Assembly (NCBI GenBank): GCA_902806175.1
Contig: CADCVQ010000017.1
Span: 1 to 64,000 of the forward strand
DNA: 64,000 nucleotides
Direction of reading: 5' to 3'
Source of the DNA: an uncultured Solirubrobacteraceae bacterium
GTDB taxonomy: Bacteria; Actinomycetota; Thermoleophilia; Solirubrobacterales; Solirubrobacteraceae
Of the stretch, positions 8,679 through 17,490 are shown piece by piece. Position 1 is the first letter of the stretch. Every line of letters begins with the position of its first letter. Under the pieces are notes generated by a model. The model ran no database searches. It saw only the letters and a program-made list of their open reading frames with translations, and was not told the DNA's origin. The position numbers and the translations under genes were made by a program.

Positions 8679-10199
8679 TCAGCGGTACAGCAGCAGCTCG
8701 GAGATCCGCACGACCTGCTCGTCGGGCGGCAGCTTCGTGATCCAGACGAGGTAGCGGCGGTACGGGTTGGAGGCGGTGTCGAGGTCGATCGCCTCGCTGG
8801 TGCCGATCGGCACCGCCGGGGAGCTGACGAGCGTCCAGCCGCGCGGCGGCTCGGTCGACGGCAGCCCGTTGGGCGCCACCCAGATCGACGCCTCGAAGCC
8901 GGGCGTCGGCGTGCGGATCGTCAACTTCCTGGCGGCCACGCCCGGCGACGCGTCGATCACGACGCCGACGCCCTCCTTGCTCAGCGTGCCGGCGTCGTAG
9001 CGCTCGGTCGCCCACGTCGTCGACGAGACGCCGTCGACGAGCGCGCTCGTCTGCTCGGGGTGCTCGCCGTCGCCGCCGAGCGGATCGAAGTCCGACACGG
9101 CGCGCTGGCGCAGCCCCACCGACTTCAGGCCCTGCGGCGTCGGCGCGACCTGCTCGCGCTGGCCTGTGCCGCGCTCGGTCTGCTGCGCGGCGACGTACGC
9201 CAGCGCGCCCGCGCCCGCGACGATGAGCGCGAGCAGCCCGAGCAGCGCCTTCGTCGAGCTGCGCGCGCGCAGCGGCACGCGCCGCCGGGTCGTCTCGGGC
9301 AGGCTGCGCAGCACCGTCGTCGCCTCGCCCGTCACCTGGCCGGTGCGCGCGGTCTCGATCGCGAGCACCTCCTCGAGGTCGGCCATCATCGCGTGCGCGT
9401 TCGGATAGCGGCGGTCGAGCTCCTTGTCGGTCGCGCGGTCGAGCACCGCGGCGAGCGCGGCGGAGACCTCGGGGCGGCGGATCTGCACGTCGGGAAGCTG
9501 CTCGCGAACGTGCTTCATCGCGACGGCGATCTGGTTCTCGCCCTTGAAGGGCACGTCGCCGGTGAGCATCTCGAAGAGGACGATCCCCAGCGAGTACAGG
9601 TCTGACTGGCCCGACACGGCGTGGCCGAGCGCCTGCTCGGGCGAGACGTAGTCCGTCGTGCCGAGCACGCGGCCGTCGGCGGTCAGCCCCTCCTGGTGCA
9701 ACGTCCGGGCGATCCCGAAGTCGGTGACCTTCGCCGCGCCCTCCTCGTCGATGAGCACGTTCTGGGGCTTGACGTCGCGATGCACGATCTGGCGCTCGTG
9801 GGCGGCGCCGAGCGCGCGCGCGATCTCGATCGAGTAGGCGAGCGACTCGGCGATCGGCAGGCGGCCGTTGCGCCGGATGCGCTGCTTGAGCGTCTCGCCC
9901 TCGACGTACTCGAAGACGATGTACGGCGTCGCGTAGCCGTCGCCGTCCTCGCTCTCCTCGCCCGCGTCGATGACGCCGACGACGTGCGGGTGGTTGAGCT
10001 GGGCGACGGCCCGCGCTTCGCGGCGAAAGCGCTCGAGCTGGTCGGAGTCGCCGGCGATCTCGCGATGCATGAGCTTGATCGCGACCTGGCGCTCGAGGAC
10101 GGTGTCGAACGCCCGGTAGACCGTCGACATGCCGCCGGTCCCGACCTGTGCGTCGAGGCGGTAGCGGTTGGAGAGCAGCGTGCCGACGGGCGAGGGCAT
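8679..10199 (-). CDS. Ser/Thr protein kinase with MviN-like discoidin-type outer domain
   Basis: A 506-residue protein. Residues 10-285 are a complete kinase domain (GTGGMSTVY loop, K42, HRDVKPQN with D142, DFGIA), so activity is expected. A membrane helix lies at about 318-340. The outside part, about 370-506, begins VSDFDPLGGDGEHP and resembles the discoidin/F5-8C-like carbohydrate-binding domain found at the end of mycobacterial MviN, where it follows a pseudokinase. It converges with ddl, leaving 16 nt between the stops. It may stand in for the missing PknA and bind envelope glycans, but this is inferred from domain likeness only. Confidence 0.88.
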   Translation of the reverse strand: MPSPVGTLLSNRYRLDAQVGTGGMSTVYRAFDTVLERQVAIKLMHREIAGDSDQLERFRREARAVAQLNHPHVVGVIDAGEESEDGDGYATPYIVFEYVEGETLKQRIRRNGRLPIAESLAYSIEIARALGAAHERQIVHRDVKPQNVLIDEEGAAKVTDFGIARTLHQEGLTADGRVLGTTDYVSPEQALGHAVSGQSDLYSLGIVLFEMLTGDVPFKGENQIAVAMKHVREQLPDVQIRRPEVSAALAAVLDRATDKELDRRYPNAHAMMADLEEVLAIETARTGQVTGEATTVLRSLPETTRRRVPLRARSSTKALLGLLALIVAGAGALAYVAAQQTERGTGQREQVAPTPQGLKSVGLRQRAVSDFDPLGGDGEHPEQTSALVDGVSSTTWATERYDAGTLSKEGVGVVIDASPGVAARKLTIRTPTPGFEASIWVAPNGLPSTEPPRGWTLVSSPAVPIGTSEAIDLDTASNPYRRYLVWITKLPPDEQVVRISELLLYR

Positions 10200-10331
10200 C
10201 GCTCTATTGTGCAGTCGGTCGCGGGTGGTGCACGTCAGGTCCTATTCGGGGCCGCGAAGCGGGCATCCTCCGTGACGTTCGTACCCCGCGCGGCGGCCCG
10301 TGGCAACGTCCTGCTGGAGCCGCCGCCGCCG

Positions 10332-11375
10332 CTACGTGCGCTCGATCTGCCCCGCGCGGTCGGTGACCGTGCCGATCCGCGCCGTGCCCGGGTGGCGCGC
10401 CGCCAGCAGCGCGACGGCCTCGTCGGCGTCGGTCTCGGCGACGACCGCGACGAAGCCGCAGCCCATGTTGAAGACGTCCCACATCTCGGCGTCCTCGACG
10501 CTGCCGCAGCGCGCGATCAGGCCGAAGACCGGCGGCACGGGCAGTGGCGCCTCGATCGCGAAGCCGACGGCGTCGTTGAGGCGCAGCAGGTTCGTCAGCC
10601 CGCCGCCGGTGATGTGCGCGAGGCCGTGCACCTCGACGGGTGACGCGAGCAGCGCGAGGATCGCGCGCACGTAGATGATCGTCGGCTCGAGCAGCGCGTC
10701 GGCGACCGACGCCCGGCCGCCGAGCTCGGGCGGTCTGTCGTCGAGCCCGAGCGCGCCCTGCTCGAGCAGGGCGTGGCGCGCGAGCGTGTAGCCGTTTGAG
10801 TGCAGGCCGCTGGATGGCAGGCCGATCAGCGCGTGGCCGGGGGCGACCCTCGCGCCCGTGACGAGCGCAGCGGGCGCGACCGTGCCGAATGCGGCGCCGC
10901 AGAGATCGAAGCCGTTCGGGCTCGGGTGGCCGCGGATGAGCTCGGGCAGGACCGCGAGCTCGCCGCCGGGGATCTCGATGCCCGCGTCCTCGGCGCCGAT
11001 CTTCAGCCCCGTGGCGATCTGCGCGAGGGCGGCCGGGTCGGGCTGCTCGACGGCGAGGTAGTCGAGCATCGCCAGCGGCTCGGCACCGACGCAGATCAGG
11101 TCGTTGACGTTCATCGCGATGCAGTCGATCCCGACGGTGCCGAGGCGGCCGGTCTGCTCGGCGACGACGAGCTTGGAGCCGACGCCGTCGGTCGACAGCG
11201 CGATCGCGAGGTCCGGGGTGATCTGCAGCACGCTCGCGTAGTGGCCGGCGCCCAGCAGCGAGCGGCTCGGCCGCCCGGTCTCGATCGTGCGCAGGACGTC
11301 GACGAGCGCCCGCACCCCCGCGTCGCTTGATGCGATCGATACGCCGGCGGCTGCGTAGGCGTCGTCGGACGGCAC
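10332..11375 (-). CDS. purM: Phosphoribosylformylglycinamidine cyclo-ligase (AIR synthetase)
   Basis: A 347-residue enzyme of de novo purine synthesis that closes the imidazole ring of FGAM using ATP. Characteristic motifs: LSTDGVGSKLVVA (ATP/Mg site), the block GIDCIAMNVNDLI, GLPSSGLHSNGYTLAR and HITGGGLTNLLRL. The GTG at 11375 was preferred over the longer open frame because family homology begins with SDDAYAAAGV. On the minus strand TAGGTT (plus 11384-11389) sits 8 nt upstream of this GTG, fitting a leaderless start. The usual partner purN is not adjacent. Confidence 0.93.
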   Translation of the reverse strand: MPSDDAYAAAGVSIASSDAGVRALVDVLRTIETGRPSRSLLGAGHYASVLQITPDLAIALSTDGVGSKLVVAEQTGRLGTVGIDCIAMNVNDLICVGAEPLAMLDYLAVEQPDPAALAQIATGLKIGAEDAGIEIPGGELAVLPELIRGHPSPNGFDLCGAAFGTVAPAALVTGARVAPGHALIGLPSSGLHSNGYTLARHALLEQGALGLDDRPPELGGRASVADALLEPTIIYVRAILALLASPVEVHGLAHITGGGLTNLLRLNDAVGFAIEAPLPVPPVFGLIARCGSVEDAEMWDVFNMGCGFVAVVAETDADEAVALLAARHPGTARIGTVTDRAGQIERT

Positions 11376-11386
11376 GGACGGCGAAC

Positions 11387-12244
11387 CTAGCGCAGCGCGC
11401 GGTGCGCCTGCCCGGCCCGCGCGCCGCGCCCGCGTGCCACTCGCGCCGCCACGAGCGCCGCGAGCCCGAGCCGGTAGGCCACGTAGGGCATCAGCGAGCG
11501 GTCGCGCTCGACGGCGCGGATGATCCTGACCGACGCCAGCGTCGTCGCGAAGGAGGCGACGATGCCCGCGCCAAACGCGCCGGCGGTGCCCGGCGGCAGC
11601 CCGCGGCGTGCCAGCCGCGTGCCCTTCAGCAGCGTCGCGCCCACGATGATCGGCAGCGCGACGTGACGCGAGAGCATGCTCGCGTCCTCGCGCGCGAAGC
11701 CGCGCGCCCGCGCCGCCGCGAGCGTCGCGCCGTTGCGCGACACGCCCGGCATCAGCGCGCAGGCCTGCGCCAGCCCGAGACACAGCGCGTCGCACGCACC
11801 CGCCTGCTCGCGCCGGCGCCGGCCGCTGCTCGCGGCATCCGCCGCAGCCATCGCCAGCGATCCGATCGCGAGGCCGGCGGCGACCGTCGCGGGCGTGCCC
11901 AGCCGGCGCTCGATCGGTCGCTCGAACACGAAGCCGACGATCGCGGGCGGCACGAAGCTCAGGACGACGAGCTGCACGCGCCGGCGGTCCAGCGAGCGTG
12001 CCGCCTCGGCGACCTCGTCGCGCAACCCCAGCAGCAGCGCCGCGGCCGTGCCGGCGTGCAGCGCGACCTCGAAGGCCTTGCGCAGCTCGCCGTCAAGCCG
12101 GCTGTAGGGCCAGCCGCACAGCCACGGCACGACCGCGACGTGGCCCGACGAGGAGACCGGCAGCAGCTCCGCCGGCCCGTGCAGGAGCCCGAGGGCGAGC
12201 GCGTCGCGGGTGCGGAGGCGCAGCTCGTCAGCGCGGCGGGGCAT
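11387..12244 (-). CDS. uppP: Undecaprenyl-diphosphatase (UppP/BacA family)
   Basis: About 285 residues with roughly eight membrane helices. It should dephosphorylate undecaprenyl diphosphate to recycle the lipid carrier for peptidoglycan and capsule, and confers basal bacitracin tolerance. Motif 1 reads LLHGPAELLPVSSSGH and motif 2 PGVSRNGATL. The first of the two acidic residues known to matter in E. coli (E17 of EGxTE) is His here while the second Glu is kept. The ATG at 12244 overlaps the dedA stop by 17 nt; an in-frame ATG at 12280 would give a 12-residue extension. Confidence 0.9.
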   Translation of the reverse strand: MPRRADELRLRTRDALALGLLHGPAELLPVSSSGHVAVVPWLCGWPYSRLDGELRKAFEVALHAGTAAALLLGLRDEVAEAARSLDRRRVQLVVLSFVPPAIVGFVFERPIERRLGTPATVAAGLAIGSLAMAAADAASSGRRRREQAGACDALCLGLAQACALMPGVSRNGATLAAARARGFAREDASMLSRHVALPIIVGATLLKGTRLARRGLPPGTAGAFGAGIVASFATTLASVRIIRAVERDRSLMPYVAYRLGLAALVAARVARGRGARAGQAHRALR

Positions 12245-12899
12245 CGGCGGCCGGTTCGGCCGGCCCGACGGCTGCGTCACCGCCGCCGCCGCGGCGGTAC
12301 TTGACGATCAGATAGGCGATCCCGAGGACGATGCAGGCGGCGACGAAGTAGTCGAAGTAGTGCAGCGAGTCCTTCCAGTCCGTCCAGTTCTCGCCGACCT
12401 GCTGGCCGATGAACGTGAGCATGAAGACCCACGGCAGGCAGCCGAGGAACGTCAGCACCGAGAAGCGGACGAACGGCATCCTGGCGACGCCCGCCGGCAG
12501 CGAGATGAACGTGCGGATGATCGGGAGCATCCGCGTGAAGAAGACGGTCGCGTCCCCGTGGCGCTCGAACCAGCGGTCGGCCACCACGAGGTGGTGGGGC
12601 TTGATGAAGACCCGGTGGCCGTGCTTCTCGATCAGGTCGACGCGGCCGTAGTAGCCGACGGCGTACGCCACCCACGAGCCGACGAGGTTCGCGACCGAAC
12701 CGACGAGCGTGACCGCGACCAGGCTGTACTCGCCCTCGCTGACGTTGAAGCCGGCGAACAGCATCGTCGCCTCGCTCGGGATCGGGATGCAGGCGCTCTC
12801 CAGGAGCATGAGGACGAAGACGCCCGGAAGGCCGAGGTCGGCGACGACATCGGTCGCGAACTCGACGATCGGGTCCGTCAGTGAGGCGACGACGAACAC
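12228..12899 (-). CDS. DedA/VTT-domain membrane protein
   Basis: A 223-residue polytopic protein of the DedA (SNARE-associated, VTT) family. It shows the typical ESACIPIPSEATMLFAG block, the motif FFTRMLPIIRTFISLPAG with the essential Arg of proton-dependent DedA carriers, and a basic C-terminal tail. DedA proteins take part in flipping undecaprenyl phosphate or other lipids back across the membrane, which fits the overlapping uppP gene downstream. The start is GTG at 12899, with TAGCCT 9 nt upstream on the minus strand (plus 12909-12914) and no SD. Confidence 0.9.
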   Translation of the reverse strand: MFVVASLTDPIVEFATDVVADLGLPGVFVLMLLESACIPIPSEATMLFAGFNVSEGEYSLVAVTLVGSVANLVGSWVAYAVGYYGRVDLIEKHGHRVFIKPHHLVVADRWFERHGDATVFFTRMLPIIRTFISLPAGVARMPFVRFSVLTFLGCLPWVFMLTFIGQQVGENWTDWKDSLHYFDYFVAACIVLGIAYLIVKYRRGGGGDAAVGPAEPAADAPPR

Positions 12900-12974
12900 G
12901 CCGCGTGGAGGCTACCGGCCGCGCGCGGACGAGGTGTGCGGGTCCCGTGCGGGTCTGGTAGGCATGGCGCTGTG

Positions 12975-13613
12975 ATGAGGGCCTACGTCCTGGCGGCGCT
13001 CGCGATCAGCGCCGTGCTGCTCTCGCTCTTCGGGATCGCGCACGCGCTCGGCGTCCCGTTGCTGAGCGACGCGTCGCCCGGCCTCGGTGCCGCCGGGCCG
13101 GGCGCCGCCGCGGCGAGCTTCGCGCTGCTGGCGACCGACGTGCTGCTGCCGGTCCCGTCCAGCGCGCTGATGCTCCTCAACGGCGCGCTCTTCGGCTGGC
13201 TCGGCGGCACGCTGCTGTCGCTCGCGGGCAGCGAGGCCGCGGCGCTGCTGGCGTGGGCGATCGGCCGCCGCGGCGGCCGACTGCTGGAGCGCGGTGAGCA
13301 GGCCGGCGCCCGCGCCCGCGCCGATGCCTTCGTGCGTCGCCGTGGTGCGCTGGCGATCATCGTCACGCGCCCGGTGCCGGTCCTCGCCGAGACGACCGCG
13401 ATCCTCGCCGGAGCAGCGGGGATGCCGCTGCGGCGCCTCACGGCCGCCGCGGCGGTCGGTTCATTGCCGCCCGCGCTCGGCTATGCGCTGGCGGGCGCCT
13501 ACGCGGGGCGTTTCGACGCGGGCCCGATCGTGCTGGCCGGAGTGCTGACGCTCGCCGCGGCGTTCTGGCTGCTCGACCGCCGCCGTGCGGCCGCCGTCAC
13601 GGCGGGCGGCTGA
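12975..13613 (+). CDS. TVP38/VTT-family membrane protein
   Basis: A 212-residue protein, very Ala/Leu-rich, with an N-terminal hydrophobic helix and four or five further membrane segments. LLPVPSSALMLLNGALFG and the block ALAIIVTRPVPVLAETTAILAGAAG match the VTT domain of TVP38/DedA-related proteins. It is divergent from the dedA gene at 12899. No substrate can be assigned; lipid-carrier flipping is a family-level possibility. The ATG at 12975 is preferred; TAGGCA at 12959-12964 lies 10 nt upstream and the GTG at 12972 is an alternative. Confidence 0.82.
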   Translation: MRAYVLAALAISAVLLSLFGIAHALGVPLLSDASPGLGAAGPGAAAASFALLATDVLLPVPSSALMLLNGALFGWLGGTLLSLAGSEAAALLAWAIGRRGGRLLERGEQAGARARADAFVRRRGALAIIVTRPVPVLAETTAILAGAAGMPLRRLTAAAAVGSLPPALGYALAGAYAGRFDAGPIVLAGVLTLAAAFWLLDRRRAAAVTAGG

Positions 13614-13625
13614 TCACCGCAGCCG

Positions 13626-15314
13626 TCAGCGCGGACGGTTCTCGGCGATCCAGCGCCGAAAGAGCTCGAGCTGCGGCTCGGTCCAACGCGGGTCCGGCGG
13701 TTTGGGCATGACGTCGAGGTCATCCGGCGCCGCCAGGCGCTCGAGGATCGCGTCGCGCCGCTCGTCGACCTTCTCGTACACGTCGAGGATGACCCCGAGG
13801 TTGTCCATGTGGTCGATGTCCTTGGGTCGAAACAGCGGCTGGATGTCGCGCGCGAAGCTCGTCGGGATCGGAGCGGTCGCGGGGAGCTGCTCGATCAGCG
13901 AGATCCGTGCGGCGTCAGACGCGAGCATGTCCGCGAGGTACTTGCCTATCACCTCGTCCGTCGCGTCGCCGGCAGCCTGCATCGCCTGGACCTTCGCGAT
14001 GGCGGCGTTCGTACGCTCGCGATGCAGGTCCCATCGTGCCGCCTCGTCCGCAGGGAGGTGGATCACGGCCGGCAGCGTGAACGGGATCGCTGCGACCGCC
14101 GCCGTCGCGGTCGCGTCGCCGCGCGGCAGCGTCGTCAGCAGGCGCGCGATGTAGCCGATCCGCGAGCGCATCTCGGCGAAGATCCACGCCGTCAGCAGGT
14201 CGCGATGAACGGCCCGTGCGAGTAGGTAGTGCTCGACGAAGCCGAGCAGCAGCGCATAGCGGATGTCGGCGAGCTCGGCCCAGCGGCGGGTGCGCGCGTC
14301 GCCGATGTCCCCGACCGTCGGGTCGGTCGGCACGTCGCGCGTCGGCGTCCACTCGCTCGGAGCCGGGAACGGGACGACGCCGGTCTGCCCGCGGAAGATC
14401 GTGAGGAAGCGACCGAAGTGCGACAGCTCGCCTGCGCCGATCGGGCCCTCGCCCTGCTCGCCGACGTCGCGGATCGCCTGCACCGCCGCCGCGCGGTCGG
14501 CCATCCGATGCACGCGCACATCGCCAACCTGCCAGGCCGCCGGGTCGGCCTGCCGGGCCAGCGACGATGCGTCGAAGGCATCGTCGGGCAGGTGCCAGGT
14601 CTCGGCCGGCGCCTGCTCGAACGCCGCGACCGAGAGCTGGCGCACCATTGCGTCCCACGTCTCGTCGCCGGACGCGCCCGGACCGAGCTGGTCCGGCGCG
14701 GCGAAGATGAGCCCGAGCAGGCCGTACAGGGTGCCGACCCGGTTGATCGTAGTTCCGGCCGAGTCCGTGGCGAGCGCGGCGATGTCCTCGATCCCCGGCG
14801 CGCCGGCCGGGGCCTCGGCGACGACGTACTTCGCGAGCGAGCGCTGCGACACGGGCTCGAGATGGAGCTTGAAGGGATAGAGGTCCTTCTGCGGAGGGAA
14901 GTCCTCGCGCTCGAGGTTCGGTGCCATCGCGAGCAGCAGGAGCAGGTTCTGCACGGTCATGAGGTGGCCCATCTCCTCGCGCGCGATGCCGAGCAGCACC
15001 GTCGGCCACGCGATCTCGGAGGTCTCTCGCAGCGCTGCCTTGTGGGCGGGATCGGTGACGTCCCGGGCCGCCTTCAGGGAGTAGGCTGCGTAGAGGTACT
15101 GGACCATCAGCGCGTGCTCGACCTCGGCCGCGGATTGCAGCAGAACCTCGGCCTTCTCGCGCGGGGTGGGAAAGTCGCTGAGGTCAGGCAGCGCGATCGT
15201 CACCGTGGCGGGCGCCGGCGCGCCGGTCTGCGCCGTCGCCAGCAGCTCAAACGTCTCGCCCCCGCCGTCGGCGGGGACCTCGTAGTCGGTCCAGCGAAAT
15301 CCGGGCGCGGGCAC
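13626..15314 (-). CDS. Ferritin-like domain protein (VioB/RebD-type N-terminal fold)
   Basis: A 562-residue protein. Residues about 55-330 carry a ferritin-like four-helix domain with the diiron-style motifs EVEHALMVQYLYAAYSLK and GIAREEMGHLMTVQNLLLL, followed by GELSHFGRFLTIF. This arrangement is that of the ferritin-like domain found in iminophenylpyruvate dimer synthases (VioB, RebD, StaD). The last 80 residues (FARDIQPLFRPKDIDHM onward) resemble the c-type-cytochrome-like tail of such proteins but lack a CxxCH haem site. GTG start with AGGAGG about 9 nt upstream. No other indole-alkaloid genes are nearby, so the substrate is unknown. Confidence 0.8.
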   Translation of the reverse strand: MPAPGFRWTDYEVPADGGGETFELLATAQTGAPAPATVTIALPDLSDFPTPREKAEVLLQSAAEVEHALMVQYLYAAYSLKAARDVTDPAHKAALRETSEIAWPTVLLGIAREEMGHLMTVQNLLLLLAMAPNLEREDFPPQKDLYPFKLHLEPVSQRSLAKYVVAEAPAGAPGIEDIAALATDSAGTTINRVGTLYGLLGLIFAAPDQLGPGASGDETWDAMVRQLSVAAFEQAPAETWHLPDDAFDASSLARQADPAAWQVGDVRVHRMADRAAAVQAIRDVGEQGEGPIGAGELSHFGRFLTIFRGQTGVVPFPAPSEWTPTRDVPTDPTVGDIGDARTRRWAELADIRYALLLGFVEHYLLARAVHRDLLTAWIFAEMRSRIGYIARLLTTLPRGDATATAAVAAIPFTLPAVIHLPADEAARWDLHRERTNAAIAKVQAMQAAGDATDEVIGKYLADMLASDAARISLIEQLPATAPIPTSFARDIQPLFRPKDIDHMDNLGVILDVYEKVDERRDAILERLAAPDDLDVMPKPPDPRWTEPQLELFRRWIAENRPR

Positions 15315-15332
15315 GGTCGCTGCCTCCTGGGG

Positions 15333-15965
15333 TCAGAGCCGCGGCGGCAGGGGGTCGTTGTCGAACATCTCGTCGAGCCCGTCGGCGTCGAGCGCCAGCC
15401 AGGCCGCGCGCAGCTCCTCCATGCGCGCCTGCGGGAGCGGCGGGTTGTTCGGGTTGTCGTCGGCGGGCCGCGCCTCGGCCTGGATGCCCCACGCGAGCGC
15501 GAGGTTTCGGTTCAGCCCCAGCCAGCGCTCCTCGTCGGCCCCGAGCAGGACTACCGCGCGCATGAACGCATGCCACGCGTGATACGCCTGCGGCGGCTGC
15601 GACGGGCTGCCCTGATCCATCTTGTGGACCTTGTCGCCGACGGGCCGCCGGTCGTCGAAGTTCAGGCCCTGGCCGAACTCCTCGAACGCGTTCTGCTCGG
15701 CCGCGGCGTCGCCCTCGAAGTGGCGGTCGAAGATCGCCAGCTGCTGCTCGGCAAGCTTCATCAGCGGGCCCTGTAAGGCGGTCATGTCCTGCTTGAAGCC
15801 ATCCGGATACGTGTCGTTGTTGCGGTGCTCGTGCCAGCTTCGGCTGATCGCGAAGGGGCCGCCGATAGCGCGGATCGCCGCATCCGCCTCGGGGTCCTCC
15901 TCGCCGAAGGCGCTGTTGAAGAAGTTGTCGAACTCAAACCAGAATTCCATCGACGATCCGGCCAT
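15333..15965 (-). CDS. Conserved hypothetical partner of the ferritin-like protein
   Basis: A 210-residue soluble protein with no signal peptide. It is acidic and aromatic-rich (MEFWFEFDNFFNSAFG near the start, later SWHEHRNNDTYPDG and YHAWHAFMRAVVLLG). I do not recognise a family. It lies 18 nt upstream of the ferritin-like gene on the same strand and is almost certainly co-transcribed, so the two products may act on the same substrate. ATG at 15965 was chosen because a GAAGGGA SD-like sequence lies about 9 nt upstream; the open frame further 5' is GC-driven. Confidence 0.75.
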   Translation of the reverse strand: MAGSSMEFWFEFDNFFNSAFGEEDPEADAAIRAIGGPFAISRSWHEHRNNDTYPDGFKQDMTALQGPLMKLAEQQLAIFDRHFEGDAAAEQNAFEEFGQGLNFDDRRPVGDKVHKMDQGSPSQPPQAYHAWHAFMRAVVLLGADEERWLGLNRNLALAWGIQAEARPADDNPNNPPLPQARMEELRAAWLALDADGLDEMFDNDPLPPRL

Positions 15966-16101
15966 GTGCGATCCCTTCGTGACGGTTACCGCGACCCTAG
16001 CCCCGGCCACCGCGCGTGTGCGAAAAATGCGCAGGCGCGAACGCCGGCCGGCCGCGCGACGGGAAGGCGGGGGCTGGTCACCGGATAGCCTCGGCGCCCG
16101 C

Positions 16102-17109
16102 ATGCGCGTCTGGGTCGACCTCACGAACAGCCCGCATGTGCTCGTGCTGCGCCCGATTGTCGGCGCGCTGCGCGCGCAGGGCCACGAGGTCACGATCACC
16201 GCGCGCGACTTCGCCCAGACGCTCGGTCTGCTCGAGCGCTTCGCGATCGACCACACGGTCGTCGGGCGCCACCGCGGCGGCCGCGTGGCGGCCAAGGGGA
16301 TGGGCCTCGTCTCGCGCTCCAGCGCGCTCGCCCGCTGGGCGCGCCGCAGGCACTTCGACCTCGCCCTGGGCCACGGCTCCAACGACGTCACGGTCGCCGC
16401 GCGGCTGCTGCGCGTGCCGTGCTCGACGATGTTCGACTACGAGTGGGCGATCATCCAGCACACGGTCAACTGCCGCCTCGCGCAGGCCGTCGTGGTGCCC
16501 GACGCGATCCCGCCGCAGCGGCTGGCTCGCTACGGCGCGACGCCGCAGAAGATCGCGTCCTACGCGGGGCTGAAGGAGGAGTACTACCTCAGCGACTTCG
16601 CGCCCGACCCGGCGGTGCTCGACGATCTCGGCCTCGATCCCGCCGAGCCGATCGCGGTGATCCGCACGCCGCCGGCGGTGTCGCTGTACCACCGCTTCGA
16701 GAACACCGTCCTCGGCAGCGTCCTGGAGCGCCTGCGCGGCTCGCAGACGGTCGTCCTGCCGCGCACGCCGCAGCAGCGCGCCGAGCTGCGCGGCCGCGGC
16801 TTCGTCGTCCCGGAGCGGGCGATCGACGCGCAGTCGCTGATCGCCTACGCCGACCTCGTCGTCTCCGCCGGGGGGACGATGAATCGCGAGGCGGTCGCGC
16901 TCGGAACCCCGGTCTGGACGACGTTCCAGGGGCGCCTCGGCGCCGTCGACGAGCGCCTGATCGGCGACGGGCGCCTGAAGGTGCTCAGGCGCGCGGCGGA
17001 TGTGCAGCTCGCCAAGCGCCCGCCCCAGGAGCGCGACGCGCTCCGCGTGCGGCGCGATCCAGCGGTCCTTGCGGGGCTGCTGGCGCGGCCCGCCGTCGCG
17101 GCCGGCTGA
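16102..17109 (+). CDS. DUF354 family glycosyltransferase-like protein
   Basis: A 335-residue protein starting MRVWVDLTNSPHVLVLRPI, the hallmark of DUF354, a GT-B-like family related to MurG/WecB-type UDP-sugar enzymes. SAGGTMNREAVALGTPVWTTFQG near residue 260 is the nucleotide-sugar-binding region of the family. It is cytoplasmic, probably acting in polysaccharide or glycolipid synthesis. The polysaccharide locus resumes on the far side of the 17-25 kb island. TAGCCT at 16086-16091, 10 nt before the ATG, suggests a leaderless transcript; there is no SD. Confidence 0.85.
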   Translation: MRVWVDLTNSPHVLVLRPIVGALRAQGHEVTITARDFAQTLGLLERFAIDHTVVGRHRGGRVAAKGMGLVSRSSALARWARRRHFDLALGHGSNDVTVAARLLRVPCSTMFDYEWAIIQHTVNCRLAQAVVVPDAIPPQRLARYGATPQKIASYAGLKEEYYLSDFAPDPAVLDDLGLDPAEPIAVIRTPPAVSLYHRFENTVLGSVLERLRGSQTVVLPRTPQQRAELRGRGFVVPERAIDAQSLIAYADLVVSAGGTMNREAVALGTPVWTTFQGRLGAVDERLIGDGRLKVLRRAADVQLAKRPPQERDALRVRRDPAVLAGLLARPAVAAG

Positions 17110-17117
17110 GCACGCAG

Positions 17118-17357
17118 TTACGCGCCGCGCCAGCCCACGCTGCGCAGGGCGTCGCGCACGGAGTCCTCGGTCACGGCGACAGCGATCGCCGTGAGCGCCG
17201 TCAGCCCCAGCGCCGGGAGGATCAGCGCGTGCCGTCGCGTCAGCACGAACGGCAGCACCGCTCCGACCGTGAGCTCGACCGCGAGGACGAGCCGCGCGCC
17301 GCGGTGCGTCCATTCCTGCGTGAGCAGCAGCGCCTCGCCGACGAGCGCGCCCGACAC
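17118..17357 (-). CDS. Small hydrophobic protein, possibly a truncated gene
   Basis: An open frame of 79 residues from a GTG, with two clear membrane segments (LVLAVELTVGAVLPFVL and ALILPALGLTALTAIAVAV). The frame stays open and hydrophobic for about 24 codons upstream (TLANVLGTALVSGALVGEA) before a TAA, without a further start codon. It therefore looks like the last three helices of a larger membrane protein that lost its 5' end. It ends 9 nt from the DUF354 stop. The family is not recognised; it may also be a genuine small protein. Confidence 0.35.
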   Translation of the reverse strand: MSGALVGEALLLTQEWTHRGARLVLAVELTVGAVLPFVLTRRHALILPALGLTALTAIAVAVTEDSVRDALRSVGWRGA

Positions 17358-17490
17358 GAGCGCCGTGCCGAGGACGTTCGCCAGCGTCCCGCCGCGGCTC
17401 GGTGCAGCTTGCGCCCGCTCTACTTACAGGTGCCTTGCAGGATCGTCAAAACGGGCCGTTAAACCCTGAGCGAGCCGCTAGCGTAAGCAC

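Noticed and set aside
15622-16101. Upstream extension of the DUF354 frame
   Set aside because: It overlaps the hypothetical gene on the minus strand, and family homology begins exactly at ATG 16102.
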